NCBI RefSeq assembly: GCF_014117265.1
Contig: NZ_CP059833.1
Location: 2,201,069 to 2,265,068 of the forward strand
Direction of reading: 5' to 3'
Length of the DNA: 64,000 nt
Source: Corynebacterium hindlerae
GTDB taxonomy: Bacteria > Actinomycetota > Actinomycetes > Mycobacteriales > Mycobacteriaceae
Positions 35,791-44,259 of this stretch are shown here, piece after piece. A model generated the notes under the pieces. It worked only from the letters and a program-made list of their open reading frames with translations. It did not search any database and was not told the origin of the DNA. A program made the position numbers and the translations under genes. Numbering within the stretch: the stretch's first letter is position 1; each line of letters begins with the position of its first letter.

Positions 35791-36729
35791 CATCGCAATG
35801 CCTCGTTTCCAATACCCCATGAATGAAATCTGTTGGCGTGGCACCTGGTTGTTAACCAGTAGCCTGCGCATCTGGATCACTGCGGAAGACTCACCCGCAA
35901 TCCAGAAGTAAGTGTCAACAAAAGGTGACGTGCTTGGGGCACTCGCCTCAGCTGCCAGGGATTGTCCAGCGCGAGAAAAGCGAGGGGTTTCCCAGATGAC
36001 CAGCTCCGGGTCGTATTCAGCGTCTTCGGTTTCAGGGAGCGTAGGCCGCTCAGCGGTCGCCTCCACCACCAGCCGTTCCAGGTGTTGGTACAGCAGGGAG
36101 CCTGGGGCCGCACAATCTCTGGGCAACATTTGGACAGAGACCCCGGGTGGGGCAATAAGCTCCTGCGCGTCGAGCTCGCAGGGAATCTCTATGAATACCG
36201 CCCCAGTTTTGCCGACGGGCCATTCCTCCAATGTTTTTGCGATCGCTGGTAGCGCAGTTTCATCACCGAGCATGACCACGTGGTTGTGGGGGTCCGGGGT
36301 GAATTCGATGCCGGTGCCAGAGTCGTCGTCACGCGCCGGGCCGATGAGGATGATTTCCTCGCCGACCTGCGCGGTGTGCGCCCAGGAGGAGGCCGGACCT
36401 GCGGCCTCGGGGTGCAAGACGAAGTCAACATCGAGCTCGTCGTGTGCTGTGCCTGCCAGCCTGCCTGCCGGTGCGCGTCGTAACGCTCGTATGGAGTAGG
36501 TGCGCATTACACCACGGGTGGTAGGTTCCAGGTCTTTCCAGGTGGCATACCAATTTTCTTCAGGCAACTCCGGCAAGGAGCCACCGTGGGGGATGATGAG
36601 TTTTATTCGCAGGTCGCGGACCGTATCTTTCGGGCCCATGTGCTCGACGCCGTGAAAGGTGATGCGCTGGAAATGAGGGGAAATCTGTTGGGTACGGGCC
36701 ACGCGCACACGAAACGGTCGGAAGGTCAT
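35782..36729 (-). CDS. Siderophore-interacting protein (ViuB-like flavin reductase)
   Basis: The 315-residue protein has the FAD-binding barrel with the RTYSIR motif (about residue 85) and DVDFVLHPEAAGPASSWAHTAQVGEEIILIGP. The C-terminal SIP domain shows MLGDETALPAIAKTLEEWP and FWIAGESSAVIQMRRLLV. These enzymes reduce ferric siderophores in the cytoplasm to release iron. The start overlaps the ATPase gene by 4 bases, so it is the last gene of the import operon. Confidence 0.93.
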   Translation of the reverse strand: MTFRPFRVRVARTQQISPHFQRITFHGVEHMGPKDTVRDLRIKLIIPHGGSLPELPEENWYATWKDLEPTTRGVMRTYSIRALRRAPAGRLAGTAHDELDVDFVLHPEAAGPASSWAHTAQVGEEIILIGPARDDDSGTGIEFTPDPHNHVVMLGDETALPAIAKTLEEWPVGKTGAVFIEIPCELDAQELIAPPGVSVQMLPRDCAAPGSLLYQHLERLVVEATAERPTLPETEDAEYDPELVIWETPRFSRAGQSLAAEASAPSTSPFVDTYFWIAGESSAVIQMRRLLVNNQVPRQQISFMGYWKRGIAMQG

Positions 36730-37547
36730 GAAAGCTCCTTTGCATAAGTGGTGTGGTGTCGGCCGATGGGAGAAACCGATGGCAGGCCCGAAACTGGGTC
36801 GGTCACGATGAGCGTTTCCAAGTCGAATGCCTCGCGGGTAAGACGTTGGGTCAGTACGTCACTGGGAGCGCCCACAGCATGCAGGTGCCCATCCCGCATC
36901 GCCACCAGGTTGTCCGAGTAACGCGCAGCAAGGTTTAAGTCATGCAGCACCATGATGATGGTGGTCCCGTGGCGCCTATTGAGGTCCGTAAGTAAATCGA
37001 GGACTTCCAGTTGGTGCTTGAGATCCAGGTACGTGGTGGGTTCATCAAGGAGCAACACATCAGTTTGCTGCGCTAACGCCATCGCGATCCACGCGCGCTG
37101 TCGCTGGCCACCAGAGAGATCTTCCAGGCAGCGAGTAGCAAGTTCATCAACTTCAGTTGCCGCCATTGCTTCAGCGACAATCTCGTAGTCGGTGGCACTC
37201 CACCGTCCTAAAATTCCCTGGTAGGGTGTGCGGCCGCGACCAACCAGGTCAGCCACCGTCATCCCCTCTGGGGCAATGGGAGACTGCGGGAGCAGCCCAA
37301 GCCGCCTAGCTAGTTCCCGTGAGGAGTAGGAATTAAGGGCCTTGCCGTCGAGTTCAATAACGCCCGCCGTGGGGCGAATAAGCCGGGCTAAGGTGCGCAG
37401 AAATGTTGATTTACCACAACCGTTAGGGCCGACGATGGAGGTGATTTTGCCGGGCTCGAACGAAATAGTCAGGTCCTTGACAATGGGATCAGCCCCGTAT
37501 CCAGCAGACAGTGCACGGGCTGTTAGCGTTGTAGGCAATTGGGTCAC
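36726..37547 (-). CDS. Siderophore ABC transporter ATP-binding protein
   Basis: The 273-residue ATPase of the FepC/FhuC type has Walker A GPNGCGKSTFL (about 40-50), LSGGQRQRAWIAMALAQQ and Walker B VLLLDEPTTYLD. It pairs with the two permeases encoded upstream. The operon order is binding protein, permease, permease, ATPase, SIP. Confidence 0.94.
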   Translation of the reverse strand: MTQLPTTLTARALSAGYGADPIVKDLTISFEPGKITSIVGPNGCGKSTFLRTLARLIRPTAGVIELDGKALNSYSSRELARRLGLLPQSPIAPEGMTVADLVGRGRTPYQGILGRWSATDYEIVAEAMAATEVDELATRCLEDLSGGQRQRAWIAMALAQQTDVLLLDEPTTYLDLKHQLEVLDLLTDLNRRHGTTIIMVLHDLNLAARYSDNLVAMRDGHLHAVGAPSDVLTQRLTREAFDLETLIVTDPVSGLPSVSPIGRHHTTYAKELS

Positions 37548-37569
37548 TCCTTGGCGGTGGCGAGGGGTG

Positions 37570-38586
37570 TCAGTGGGAAGTTTTCACGAGCAGATAGATC
37601 AGGAACGGCGCGCCGAGGCTGCCGGTGATAACGCCGACTGGGTAGCGTGTGCCGACGAGGAACTGCCCGGCAAAATCAGCTGCCAGGATCAGTAAGGCAC
37701 CGACAATTCCAGCAGGTAAAACCAAGTTTGCGCCACGCGGGAAAAGCCGCATGGCAATGGGCCCGGCCATGAACGCGACGAAGGAAATTGGGCCGGTAGC
37801 GGAGGTGGCAACTGAGATCAGTGTCACCGCACCGATAAGCAGTGCGCCACGGAGCAGATTGACCCGCAAACCGAGTGAGGTAGCGACATCGTCCCCCAGC
37901 CGGAGGATTGACAGTCTATGGGTGCCGATGAGCAGCAGCGGTACCACGACCCCGACGGTAACCATGAGTGGAAGGCCTCGCTCCCAGGACATATTGTTGA
38001 GTGAACCGGTCAGCCAGCGGGTAGCAGTGGGTAAATCCCAGGCGGATGCTTTTGACAACACGTAGCTGGTCCACGCTTGCAACATCGCTGCGACACCGAT
38101 CCCCATCAAAATAAGTCGCGTACCAGCGAAACCCGATTTAATCGAGAGTAAATAAACCAGTCCCGCGACGCTTAACGACGTCACCAGGGCCACTGCCGAG
38201 ACAACAGTCTGAGGCGCGTGAAATAACACGATCATGGTGGCGCCCGCAGCGGCTGCGCCAGCTGAAATTCCGATGATGTCCGGTGAGGCCAGCTGGTTAC
38301 GCAGCATGGTTTGGAAGATGACCCCGGAAACCCCAAAGGCAAAACCAGCGACGATAGCAACGGTGGCGCGCGGGAGCCGTAGCTCACCCACCGTAAAAGA
38401 CGCGCCGGGGACGGTGTCGCCACGTAATACGCCGATGACATCAGCAAGTGAGTAGAAGGAATCTCCCAGCATCAGGCTTCCCAGCCACAACGCTATGGTG
38501 AGAAGTGCGATGAGGCACAGCTTGATGAGCGTCGTGGTGGTAGCGCGTCGGCGATGGTGCCGAATGGTAGTAGCTAGTGGTGTCAT
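37570..38586 (-). CDS. Siderophore ABC transporter permease (second, FepG-like)
   Basis: The 338-residue FecCD-family protein shows GELRLPRATVAIVAGFAFGVSGVIFQTMLRNQLASPDIIGISAGA and the coupling loop GPISFVAFMAGPIAMRL. It forms a heterodimer with the product of the overlapping upstream gene. About ten helices are expected. Confidence 0.93.
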   Translation of the reverse strand: MTPLATTIRHHRRRATTTTLIKLCLIALLTIALWLGSLMLGDSFYSLADVIGVLRGDTVPGASFTVGELRLPRATVAIVAGFAFGVSGVIFQTMLRNQLASPDIIGISAGAAAAGATMIVLFHAPQTVVSAVALVTSLSVAGLVYLLSIKSGFAGTRLILMGIGVAAMLQAWTSYVLSKASAWDLPTATRWLTGSLNNMSWERGLPLMVTVGVVVPLLLIGTHRLSILRLGDDVATSLGLRVNLLRGALLIGAVTLISVATSATGPISFVAFMAGPIAMRLFPRGANLVLPAGIVGALLILAADFAGQFLVGTRYPVGVITGSLGAPFLIYLLVKTSH

Positions 38587-39599
38587 AATTCCCGGATCCT
38601 TGTCTGGCGCACAATCCAGATGAACAGTGGCGCGCCGAGGAAAGGCATGATGATGCCAACTGCAACCTCTGACGGATTATTGAGCAAGCGCCCAGCGGTA
38701 TCTGCGAGGGTGAGTAACACGGCGCCAGCTAGGGCATTAGCTGGGAGCAAGATTCGGTGATCAGTTCCGAGGACCATGCGAATCAGGTGCGGTACGATAA
38801 GCCCCACGAAAGCAATGGGGCCGGTCACGGCAGTAACCGTGCCACACAGGAGTACCGCTCCCAGTGTTGCCAACACCCGGGTACGGGTGAGGTTGATTCC
38901 GAGTCCGGTGGCAACATCGTCGCCGAGAGCAAGCGCGTTGAGTCCATTGCAGCTCAGAAAAACAATGATGAAGCCAATGCCGAGCATGGGCAGAGCTACC
39001 GAGAGGGAGTCCCACCTGGCGCCACCGACGGAGCCGATCTGCCAATTCCGGAACGCATCCATCACTTCGGCGCGTGGTAGCAAGATGGCGCTGGTCAAAC
39101 TGGATAGCGCTGCGGCCGTGGCTGCCCCGGCGAGAGCGAGCTTCAGCGGTGTAGCTCCGCCGCGGCCGATAGAACCCACGCTATAGACGAATGCTGCAGC
39201 GGCGAAGGCTCCCGTGGCGGCGATGAGCATGGTGGGGAAGGGGCGAGAAACGTTGAAAAATGCAATACTGATGACCACAGCCAGGGAAGCCCCGGACAAG
39301 ACCCCGAAAATTCCAGGGTCAGCCAGCGGGTTACGCGTCACTGCTTGGAAAACCACCCCTGAGGTTGCGAGCGTAGCGCCGGCACACAATGCCAATACGG
39401 TGCGCGGAATACGTGTCCATGCTGCTGCTTCGCCCGCGGTGTCTGTTGCTCCACGCAGTGCCGAGAGAGCTTCAGCGACGGTGATACTCCGAACCCCGAA
39501 CATCAGCGAAAACACTGTTGCAACCAGCGTGAGCGTCAGCAAGATGAGAAACACCGTGGCGACGCGGGTTCGGGGAGCTCGGAGTGCTGTGGCTGCCAC
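38583..39599 (-). CDS. Siderophore ABC transporter permease (first, FepD-like)
   Basis: The 338-residue FecCD-family protein shows WTRIPRTVLALCAGATLATSGVVFQAVTRNPLADPGIFGVLSGAS and GPIAFVGLIVPHLIRMVLGTDHR. It starts 2 bases after the binding-protein stop and overlaps the second permease gene by 4 bases. Confidence 0.93.
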   Translation of the reverse strand: MAATALRAPRTRVATVFLILLTLTLVATVFSLMFGVRSITVAEALSALRGATDTAGEAAAWTRIPRTVLALCAGATLATSGVVFQAVTRNPLADPGIFGVLSGASLAVVISIAFFNVSRPFPTMLIAATGAFAAAAFVYSVGSIGRGGATPLKLALAGAATAAALSSLTSAILLPRAEVMDAFRNWQIGSVGGARWDSLSVALPMLGIGFIIVFLSCNGLNALALGDDVATGLGINLTRTRVLATLGAVLLCGTVTAVTGPIAFVGLIVPHLIRMVLGTDHRILLPANALAGAVLLTLADTAGRLLNNPSEVAVGIIMPFLGAPLFIWIVRQTRIREL

Positions 39600-39601
39600 A
39601 G

Positions 39602-40669
39602 TTACTGGAGTCCGTCGTTAAGCACGGCAAAATAACGGTCGATTGCCCATGGGATGGCCAGCGGGGAAGGATTGGCCGCAGCCCCGAGCGGTCCCTGCTC
39701 CAGGAAGGCGATGTGGCCGTCCTTAATAGCTGGGATTTTAGAAAGTAGTGGGTCAGCTTGCATCTCCTTGACCTTCTTCTCATCTTCGGATGCGTCGCCC
39801 GAGGAGTAGGAAATGATGAGGTCGACGTCTGCAAACTGCTCTGGTTTTTCCGTAGCAGCCTCAATCCAGAATTTCTCTGCCGTGGCTGATTGTTCCGTGA
39901 CGATGTTGGGCGCGGAAAGGCCATGGCTGGTGAGGAATCCCATGCGGGGATCCTTGATGGAGTAGAAGCCGATCTTGGATGGGTCGGAGCTGCCGCCGAA
40001 GGAGGTGAACAGTACCTTCTTGTCTTTTAGGTTGGGGTACTTATCGAGGCTCGCAGCAATCTTACTGTTCAGCTCTTCCGTGAGCTTCTTGCCTTCCTCT
40101 GCCTTACCGAGGGCCTGGGAGCTAATCTCGATCATCTCCTCCAACGACGTGCCCCAGGCCATGTCGGGGTATGCGACTACTGGTGCGATCTTGGAGAGGG
40201 TGTCGTAGTCCTCCTGCGTGATCCCGGAGTAGGTGGCCAGGATGAGGTCTGGTTTGGTGTTGGCTATCTGTTCGAAAGGGACGCCATCTGTTTCGTCGAA
40301 GATCGCGGGTGCTTTGTCGCCGGAGTTTGCTCCGAGTTCTGTCAGCTTTTCTTCGACCCAAGGAAGAATGCCGTTGTTGTCGTCATCGCCGAATGTGGCT
40401 TTGCTGATTCCGACAGGAGTTTGGCCTAGGGCGAGGGGGACTTCATGGTTGGCCCAGCCGATGCTTGCGATGCGTTGTGGGGCTTTGGTGATGGTGGTTT
40501 CGCCAAAGGCGTGCTTGATGGTGACCGGGAAGGCGGATTGGGCGTCGGCCGTGCTGGCGCTGTTGCTGGTGCTCTGGTAGGCGGTGTCTGCGTTTCCGCA
40601 CGCAGTCAGAGTGAAGGTGAGGGAAGCTGTGGCAAGGGCAAGTGTGAAAACCCGGAAGGTTTTGTTCAT
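39602..40669 (-). CDS. Ferric siderophore-binding lipoprotein
   Basis: The 355-residue lipoprotein (lipobox LTAC, Cys about 24) is of the FecB/FhuD-like fold: FPVTIKHAFGETTITKAPQRIASIGW, then PDLILATYSGITQEDYDTLSKIAPVVAYPD, and a C-terminal AIPWAIDRYFAVLNDG. It captures iron-loaded siderophore outside the membrane. It is the first gene of the operon, and a DtxR-like box lies 52 bases upstream, so iron repression is likely. Confidence 0.94.
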   Translation of the reverse strand: MNKTFRVFTLALATASLTFTLTACGNADTAYQSTSNSASTADAQSAFPVTIKHAFGETTITKAPQRIASIGWANHEVPLALGQTPVGISKATFGDDDNNGILPWVEEKLTELGANSGDKAPAIFDETDGVPFEQIANTKPDLILATYSGITQEDYDTLSKIAPVVAYPDMAWGTSLEEMIEISSQALGKAEEGKKLTEELNSKIAASLDKYPNLKDKKVLFTSFGGSSDPSKIGFYSIKDPRMGFLTSHGLSAPNIVTEQSATAEKFWIEAATEKPEQFADVDLIISYSSGDASEDEKKVKEMQADPLLSKIPAIKDGHIAFLEQGPLGAAANPSPLAIPWAIDRYFAVLNDGLQ

Positions 40670-40720
40670 TTAGGTTCCTTTTAATGAAACAGCGGTTTGG
40701 TCAACTAAAGCGACACTAAC

Positions 40721-40739
40721 AAAAGAAAGCCTAACCTAA
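40721..40739. promoter_or_regulatory. DtxR box between siderophore operon and methyltransferase
   Basis: The right half GCCTAACCTAA is identical to the DtxR consensus and 14 of 19 positions match overall (left part AAAAGAAA). It lies in the divergent promoter region between 40669 and 40796 and probably imposes iron repression on the import operon. Confidence 0.6.
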
Positions 40740-40795
40740 CAACAAATCGTTTGATGTGAGTTAGTTCTGTTTCGAGATGCGGTATTTTCGTGGAT

Positions 40796-41596
40796 ATGTC
40801 TCTCACGAAAACCCAGCAGACCCTGTTTTATCCGCTGATTGGTCGCGCGGAGGCTGCGCGGACCTGGCCCGAACTGTTTTCAGATTCTTGGGCTGAGCAG
40901 GCTCGGGAGATCGCACTCAGTCATGGGGTGGCCATTAACGATATGCCGCTATTTTCGCAGGCCTCCTATGGTTTGCGACATATCGCTTCGATAGCGGAAA
41001 TCAAAACCTACCTGGCCAATCATCCTGAAGCCGCGGTGGTCAATCTCGGCTGCGGGCTGGATCGCCTGGAAGAAGATCTGGCTGAGATTCCGCACGGTCC
41101 CCTCTACAATCTGGACTTTCCCGAGGTCATCGAGTTACGCAAGCGGTGGCTACCGGCCAGCGATTCCATCGAGCTACCTTTCAGTGCATTCGAGCACGAG
41201 TGGATGAAGCAGGTGGACGCCCGCGGTGGCTTCGTCGCACTCGCGGCGGGTGTGATGTACTTCTTTGAAATTGAGCAGGCCACAGCGCTTATCGACGCCA
41301 TGGGCCGCCAATTCCCGGGCGGAGAATTCATCTATGATGCTCAATCGCCAGACGTGACCAGTCGTAGCGAACGGGTACTTGCTAGTGCCGGGCTGCCAGC
41401 CACGATGCCGTTTAAGCTAGCGGATCCCTACTGCGTTCGGGATTGGTCGCCAGCGGTGTCGAATGTTGATATTGAGTTCAACTTCATGCACTACCTCCCG
41501 CAAGGGCAGCGGGAGCTACTGCCTCCTGATGTGGCTGATACCTTCACGCAGGTAGCGGAGCGGAAAGATATGTACCTGGTAAAGGTAGAGTTTTGA
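40796..41596 (+). CDS. LCM-type (leucine carboxyl methyltransferase family) SAM-dependent methyltransferase
   Basis: The 266-residue protein has the PPM/LCM family signature: VVNLGCGLDRLEEDLAEIPHGPLYNLDFPEVIELRKRW (about 80-117) and VALAAGVMYFFEIEQATALIDAMGRQFPGGEFIYDAQSP. It begins MSLTKTQQTLFYPLIGRA. TATTTT at 40783-40788 would place the transcript start at this ATG, so it seems leaderless; GTG 40790 is the alternative. It diverges from the siderophore import operon across a DtxR box. Its target is unknown, perhaps a carboxylate of a siderophore or polyketide. Confidence 0.85.
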   Translation: MSLTKTQQTLFYPLIGRAEAARTWPELFSDSWAEQAREIALSHGVAINDMPLFSQASYGLRHIASIAEIKTYLANHPEAAVVNLGCGLDRLEEDLAEIPHGPLYNLDFPEVIELRKRWLPASDSIELPFSAFEHEWMKQVDARGGFVALAAGVMYFFEIEQATALIDAMGRQFPGGEFIYDAQSPDVTSRSERVLASAGLPATMPFKLADPYCVRDWSPAVSNVDIEFNFMHYLPQGQRELLPPDVADTFTQVAERKDMYLVKVEF

Positions 41597-41650
41597 AAGG
41601 TTTTTTCTCACCCTGCAATGAGAGATAGCTTTTCGTTAAAATACTGTGGC

Positions 41651-42331
41651 ATGGGTTACAGTTGTTGCTTATATGCTATCTCTGACGGAATTCCGCGCGA
41701 GGCTATCTGGACACAACCCGAAGCAGGACCAGAACGCGCTAATCAGTTCGTCCAATATTACTTCAAGGATAAGTTTGTCCTCGCTGGTGAGGACTCAATC
41801 AACCATATCGACTGTCGTGGACCAGAACTTTACTGCGGCTCGTGGGGAAACACGGTGCTGTTTTCCGGGGATATCGACACCCTCGATGTCGACTACGACA
41901 TGCCTGAAGGATTCGGGTTGTGGTACCTGCAATTGGAATCAGTGGTTGACTATGTCAACTTCAGAGTTGAGGGCGGTCCATACGGGCCACGCGATTTTGA
42001 AATGGATTGTGAAACCACATGGCTCGAAGGTGTGGACTGGCCAGGCTTCTCACCACCACGTGAAGATAACCGCCGACTCCCCGTGGGAAAGAACAAAGGA
42101 AAACCGCTGGAGTTTAAGCTCTCCTACCTCCGCGGTGAACACGCCCTACCACCTGAAGAAGAATACCCGCTGCCATTTCATCCTGGTGAATACGGCGCGG
42201 CAGCATCAATTTGGGCATTCGGCATAGAGGGAGAAACACCAACAGGTGACGCCGTGATGACCCCTCTCATTGAACAATGCCGGGCAGCAACCGAGCATGT
42301 GAAGGTGCACCGTTTCGAAAACCGGGGTTGA
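41651..42331 (+). CDS. Hypothetical protein, possibly DUF6928-like
   Basis: The 226-residue soluble protein starts MGYSCCLYAISDGIPREAIWTQP. It contains YCGSWGNTVLFSGDIDTLD in the first half and an acidic DFEMDCETTWLEGVDWPGFSPP later. The pattern loosely recalls DUF6928-type actinobacterial proteins, but I cannot confirm it. ATG 41651 lies 8 bases after TAAAAT (41637-41642), a leaderless arrangement. GTG-like upstream starts would add 11 unconserved residues. A hairpin follows directly. Confidence 0.65.
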   Translation: MGYSCCLYAISDGIPREAIWTQPEAGPERANQFVQYYFKDKFVLAGEDSINHIDCRGPELYCGSWGNTVLFSGDIDTLDVDYDMPEGFGLWYLQLESVVDYVNFRVEGGPYGPRDFEMDCETTWLEGVDWPGFSPPREDNRRLPVGKNKGKPLEFKLSYLRGEHALPPEEEYPLPFHPGEYGAAASIWAFGIEGETPTGDAVMTPLIEQCRAATEHVKVHRFENRG

Positions 42332-42337
42332 TTTTCG

Positions 42338-42360
42338 CACGACAAAAATCCGGCGTCGTG
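42338..42360 (+). terminator. Hairpin after the DUF6928-like gene
   Basis: CACGAC (42338-42343) pairs with GTCGTG (42355-42360) around an 11-base loop, 6 bases after the stop. The rest of the gap to 42555 shows no clear feature. Confidence 0.45.
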
Positions 42361-42555
42361 ATTGATTGAAAAGGCATTTGTTCCCGACCGAACGAAAATT
42401 TAACAGTGAGAAATCGCACGTCATCATCTCTTTTAATTTGGATCATTAGTGATAGCGTCGTTTTTAGATGAGCTTGCTGGATTATTTAAGCACGCTTTCA
42501 TTATTCAGCTGGCTCACCAGGTCTAAAGATCAGCGTGAACGGTTGGAGATACGAG

Positions 42556-42888
42556 ATGTTTGAACTGTCGATTGCTCAGCTAAGTGAGGAATTGCGTCGT
42601 GACCTCGCCTCTTTTGGTGAGTGTGCTCGAACCAAGGGACAGTGTGAGCCAAACATACTGCGGAAAGCTGCACGAATTTTGGCAGCGCAGGTGCCACAAG
42701 GTACAACCAAGTTTGTGTGCACTCCTGAGGATCTTCCGCTGACAGTTGCGCTCAGCTTGCATACTGGCATCCCATTTTCGGTCGCTTCAGAAAAGCTTGA
42801 GGTGCCAAGTGGTCATATTCTGGTGAGTTTTGCGTCGTGCGCGAATGCACTTTCGTTAGTTGATGTGCTTGAGGAAGGCGGCGCGTAA
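42556..42888 (+). CDS. Orotate phosphoribosyltransferase-like short protein
   Basis: The 110-residue protein resembles the N-terminal half of orotate phosphoribosyltransferase: LRRDLASFGECARTKGQCEPNILRKAARILAAQ, then PLTVALSLHTGIPFSVASEKLEVPSG. The PRPP-binding acidic motif of active enzymes is not seen, and the protein stops where it would follow. It may be a regulatory stub or a degraded enzyme. ATG 42556 has GGAG 7 bases upstream. It is 2 bases before the N-carbamoyl hydrolase gene, so they are coupled. Confidence 0.6.
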   Translation: MFELSIAQLSEELRRDLASFGECARTKGQCEPNILRKAARILAAQVPQGTTKFVCTPEDLPLTVALSLHTGIPFSVASEKLEVPSGHILVSFASCANALSLVDVLEEGGA

Positions 42889-42890
42889 CT

Positions 42891-44126
42891 ATGTCCGCCA
42901 CCTCCTTCGCAGACCTCATTAATACATTTGCCGCCATCAGCGATCCAGCGTGCGCTGACGGGGTACAACGGCTCGGGTTCAGTGCATTAGAACGGCAATC
43001 GCATCAGGTATTCGTCGAATTTATGGAAAACCTGGGTTTGTCAGTGTGGACCGATGCAGTGGGAAATACCATCGCTCAATACCCTGGCGCACAACCGTTA
43101 TCGGCAATTGGTGTTGGTTCACACCTCGACAGCGTCTATCGGGCTGGACAATATGACGGCATTGCGGGCGTAGTTACGGCAATGCTGGTTGCAGAGAGGC
43201 TGACTCAGGAAGCCGTAACAACGCGGCACCCGATTCGGTTCGTTGCTTTCGCTACCGAAGAGGGAGCGCGGTTTGGACAAGCATGTATCGGATCCCGTTT
43301 GGTTACTGGTCGCACATCAGTTCAGGACTTGCAGCGACTGAAAGACAGCGACGGTGTGAGCGCTTATCAAGCGATGAAGGACTGCGGACTCCGCCCAGAT
43401 GATCTTGCTGAAGCCCTCTGGAACCCTGCAGATTGGGATTCCTTCCTCGAGCTGCACATTGAGCAGGGGCCAGCTTTGCATTCGCAGGGAATAGACATCG
43501 GCGTGGTCAACCTCATTTCGGGGTCGTGCCGCTTCTTGGTGACTTTCACCGGCATAGCCTCACACTCCGGTGGCACGCCGATGCACCTGCGAAAAGACGC
43601 ATTCATGGCAGCAGCGGAGTTTGCCCTTGCCGCTGAAGCCATTGCACTTGATAGTGAACACCACGGGACACGAGTGACAATCGGTCAGGTCAGCGTTGAG
43701 CCCGGAAGTATCACGACCATTCCAGGAAAATGCACACTGTCAGTTGACGTCAGGGATATCGATAGCGTCCGGCAGCGCGAAACAGCGCGAGTTCTGGTGC
43801 ACCTAGCAAGTTCAAGTGGCGAACGGAGAGGAATTGGGGTGGAAACTCAGTACCTTTCTGACGTCGCCCCTGCATTCTTATCCAACAAGATTCAAACCGC
43901 GCTGGCAGACGCCGCGCGCAGCGTGGGAGCTTCCCACACTTACATGTATTCCGGTGCTAGCCACGATGCGCAAATTGTCAGCTCGATCTGTGACACCGGC
44001 ATGGTGTTCGTCCCCAGCCTCAACGGCGGGGTGAGCCATTCACCTCGGGAGCTTTCCCGAATCGACGACCTGGAAATGGGAACGAAGGTGGTGTACGAGG
44101 CAATACTGCGACTTGATCGAAAATAA
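42891..44126 (+). CDS. N-carbamoyl-L-amino acid hydrolase / allantoate amidohydrolase family (M20)
   Basis: The 411-residue binuclear zinc hydrolase has the M20 metal ligands in GVGSHLDSVYRAGQYDGIAGV (His and Asp, about 80) and the Glu-Glu pair FATEEGARFGQACIGSR. HIEQGPALHSQGIDIGVV and the late YSGASHDAQIVS follow. The family removes carbamoyl or ureido groups from N-carbamoyl amino acids, ureidopropionate or allantoate. With an orotate-like phosphoribosyltransferase stub before it and a dicarboxylate carrier gene after it, a carbamoyl-aspartate or ureido substrate is plausible but unproven. Confidence 0.9.
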   Translation: MSATSFADLINTFAAISDPACADGVQRLGFSALERQSHQVFVEFMENLGLSVWTDAVGNTIAQYPGAQPLSAIGVGSHLDSVYRAGQYDGIAGVVTAMLVAERLTQEAVTTRHPIRFVAFATEEGARFGQACIGSRLVTGRTSVQDLQRLKDSDGVSAYQAMKDCGLRPDDLAEALWNPADWDSFLELHIEQGPALHSQGIDIGVVNLISGSCRFLVTFTGIASHSGGTPMHLRKDAFMAAAEFALAAEAIALDSEHHGTRVTIGQVSVEPGSITTIPGKCTLSVDVRDIDSVRQRETARVLVHLASSSGERRGIGVETQYLSDVAPAFLSNKIQTALADAARSVGASHTYMYSGASHDAQIVSSICDTGMVFVPSLNGGVSHSPRELSRIDDLEMGTKVVYEAILRLDRK

Positions 44127-44251
44127 AACATTCACACAAACCTTATGCACCATTTCTCTAGGAGAAAAAGATGGATTGGATACTGGTAATAGAGCTTCTA
44201 GTGATGCTCTTTTGTATCTGGTTAGGATCCCGTAGCGGTGGCATTGCTCTG

Positions 44252-44259
44252 GGTTTCTG
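44252..44259. repeat. Target site duplication, left copy
   Basis: GGTTTCTG directly precedes the element and is repeated at 45712-45719. Eight bases is usual for ISL3-family insertions. Confidence 0.95.
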
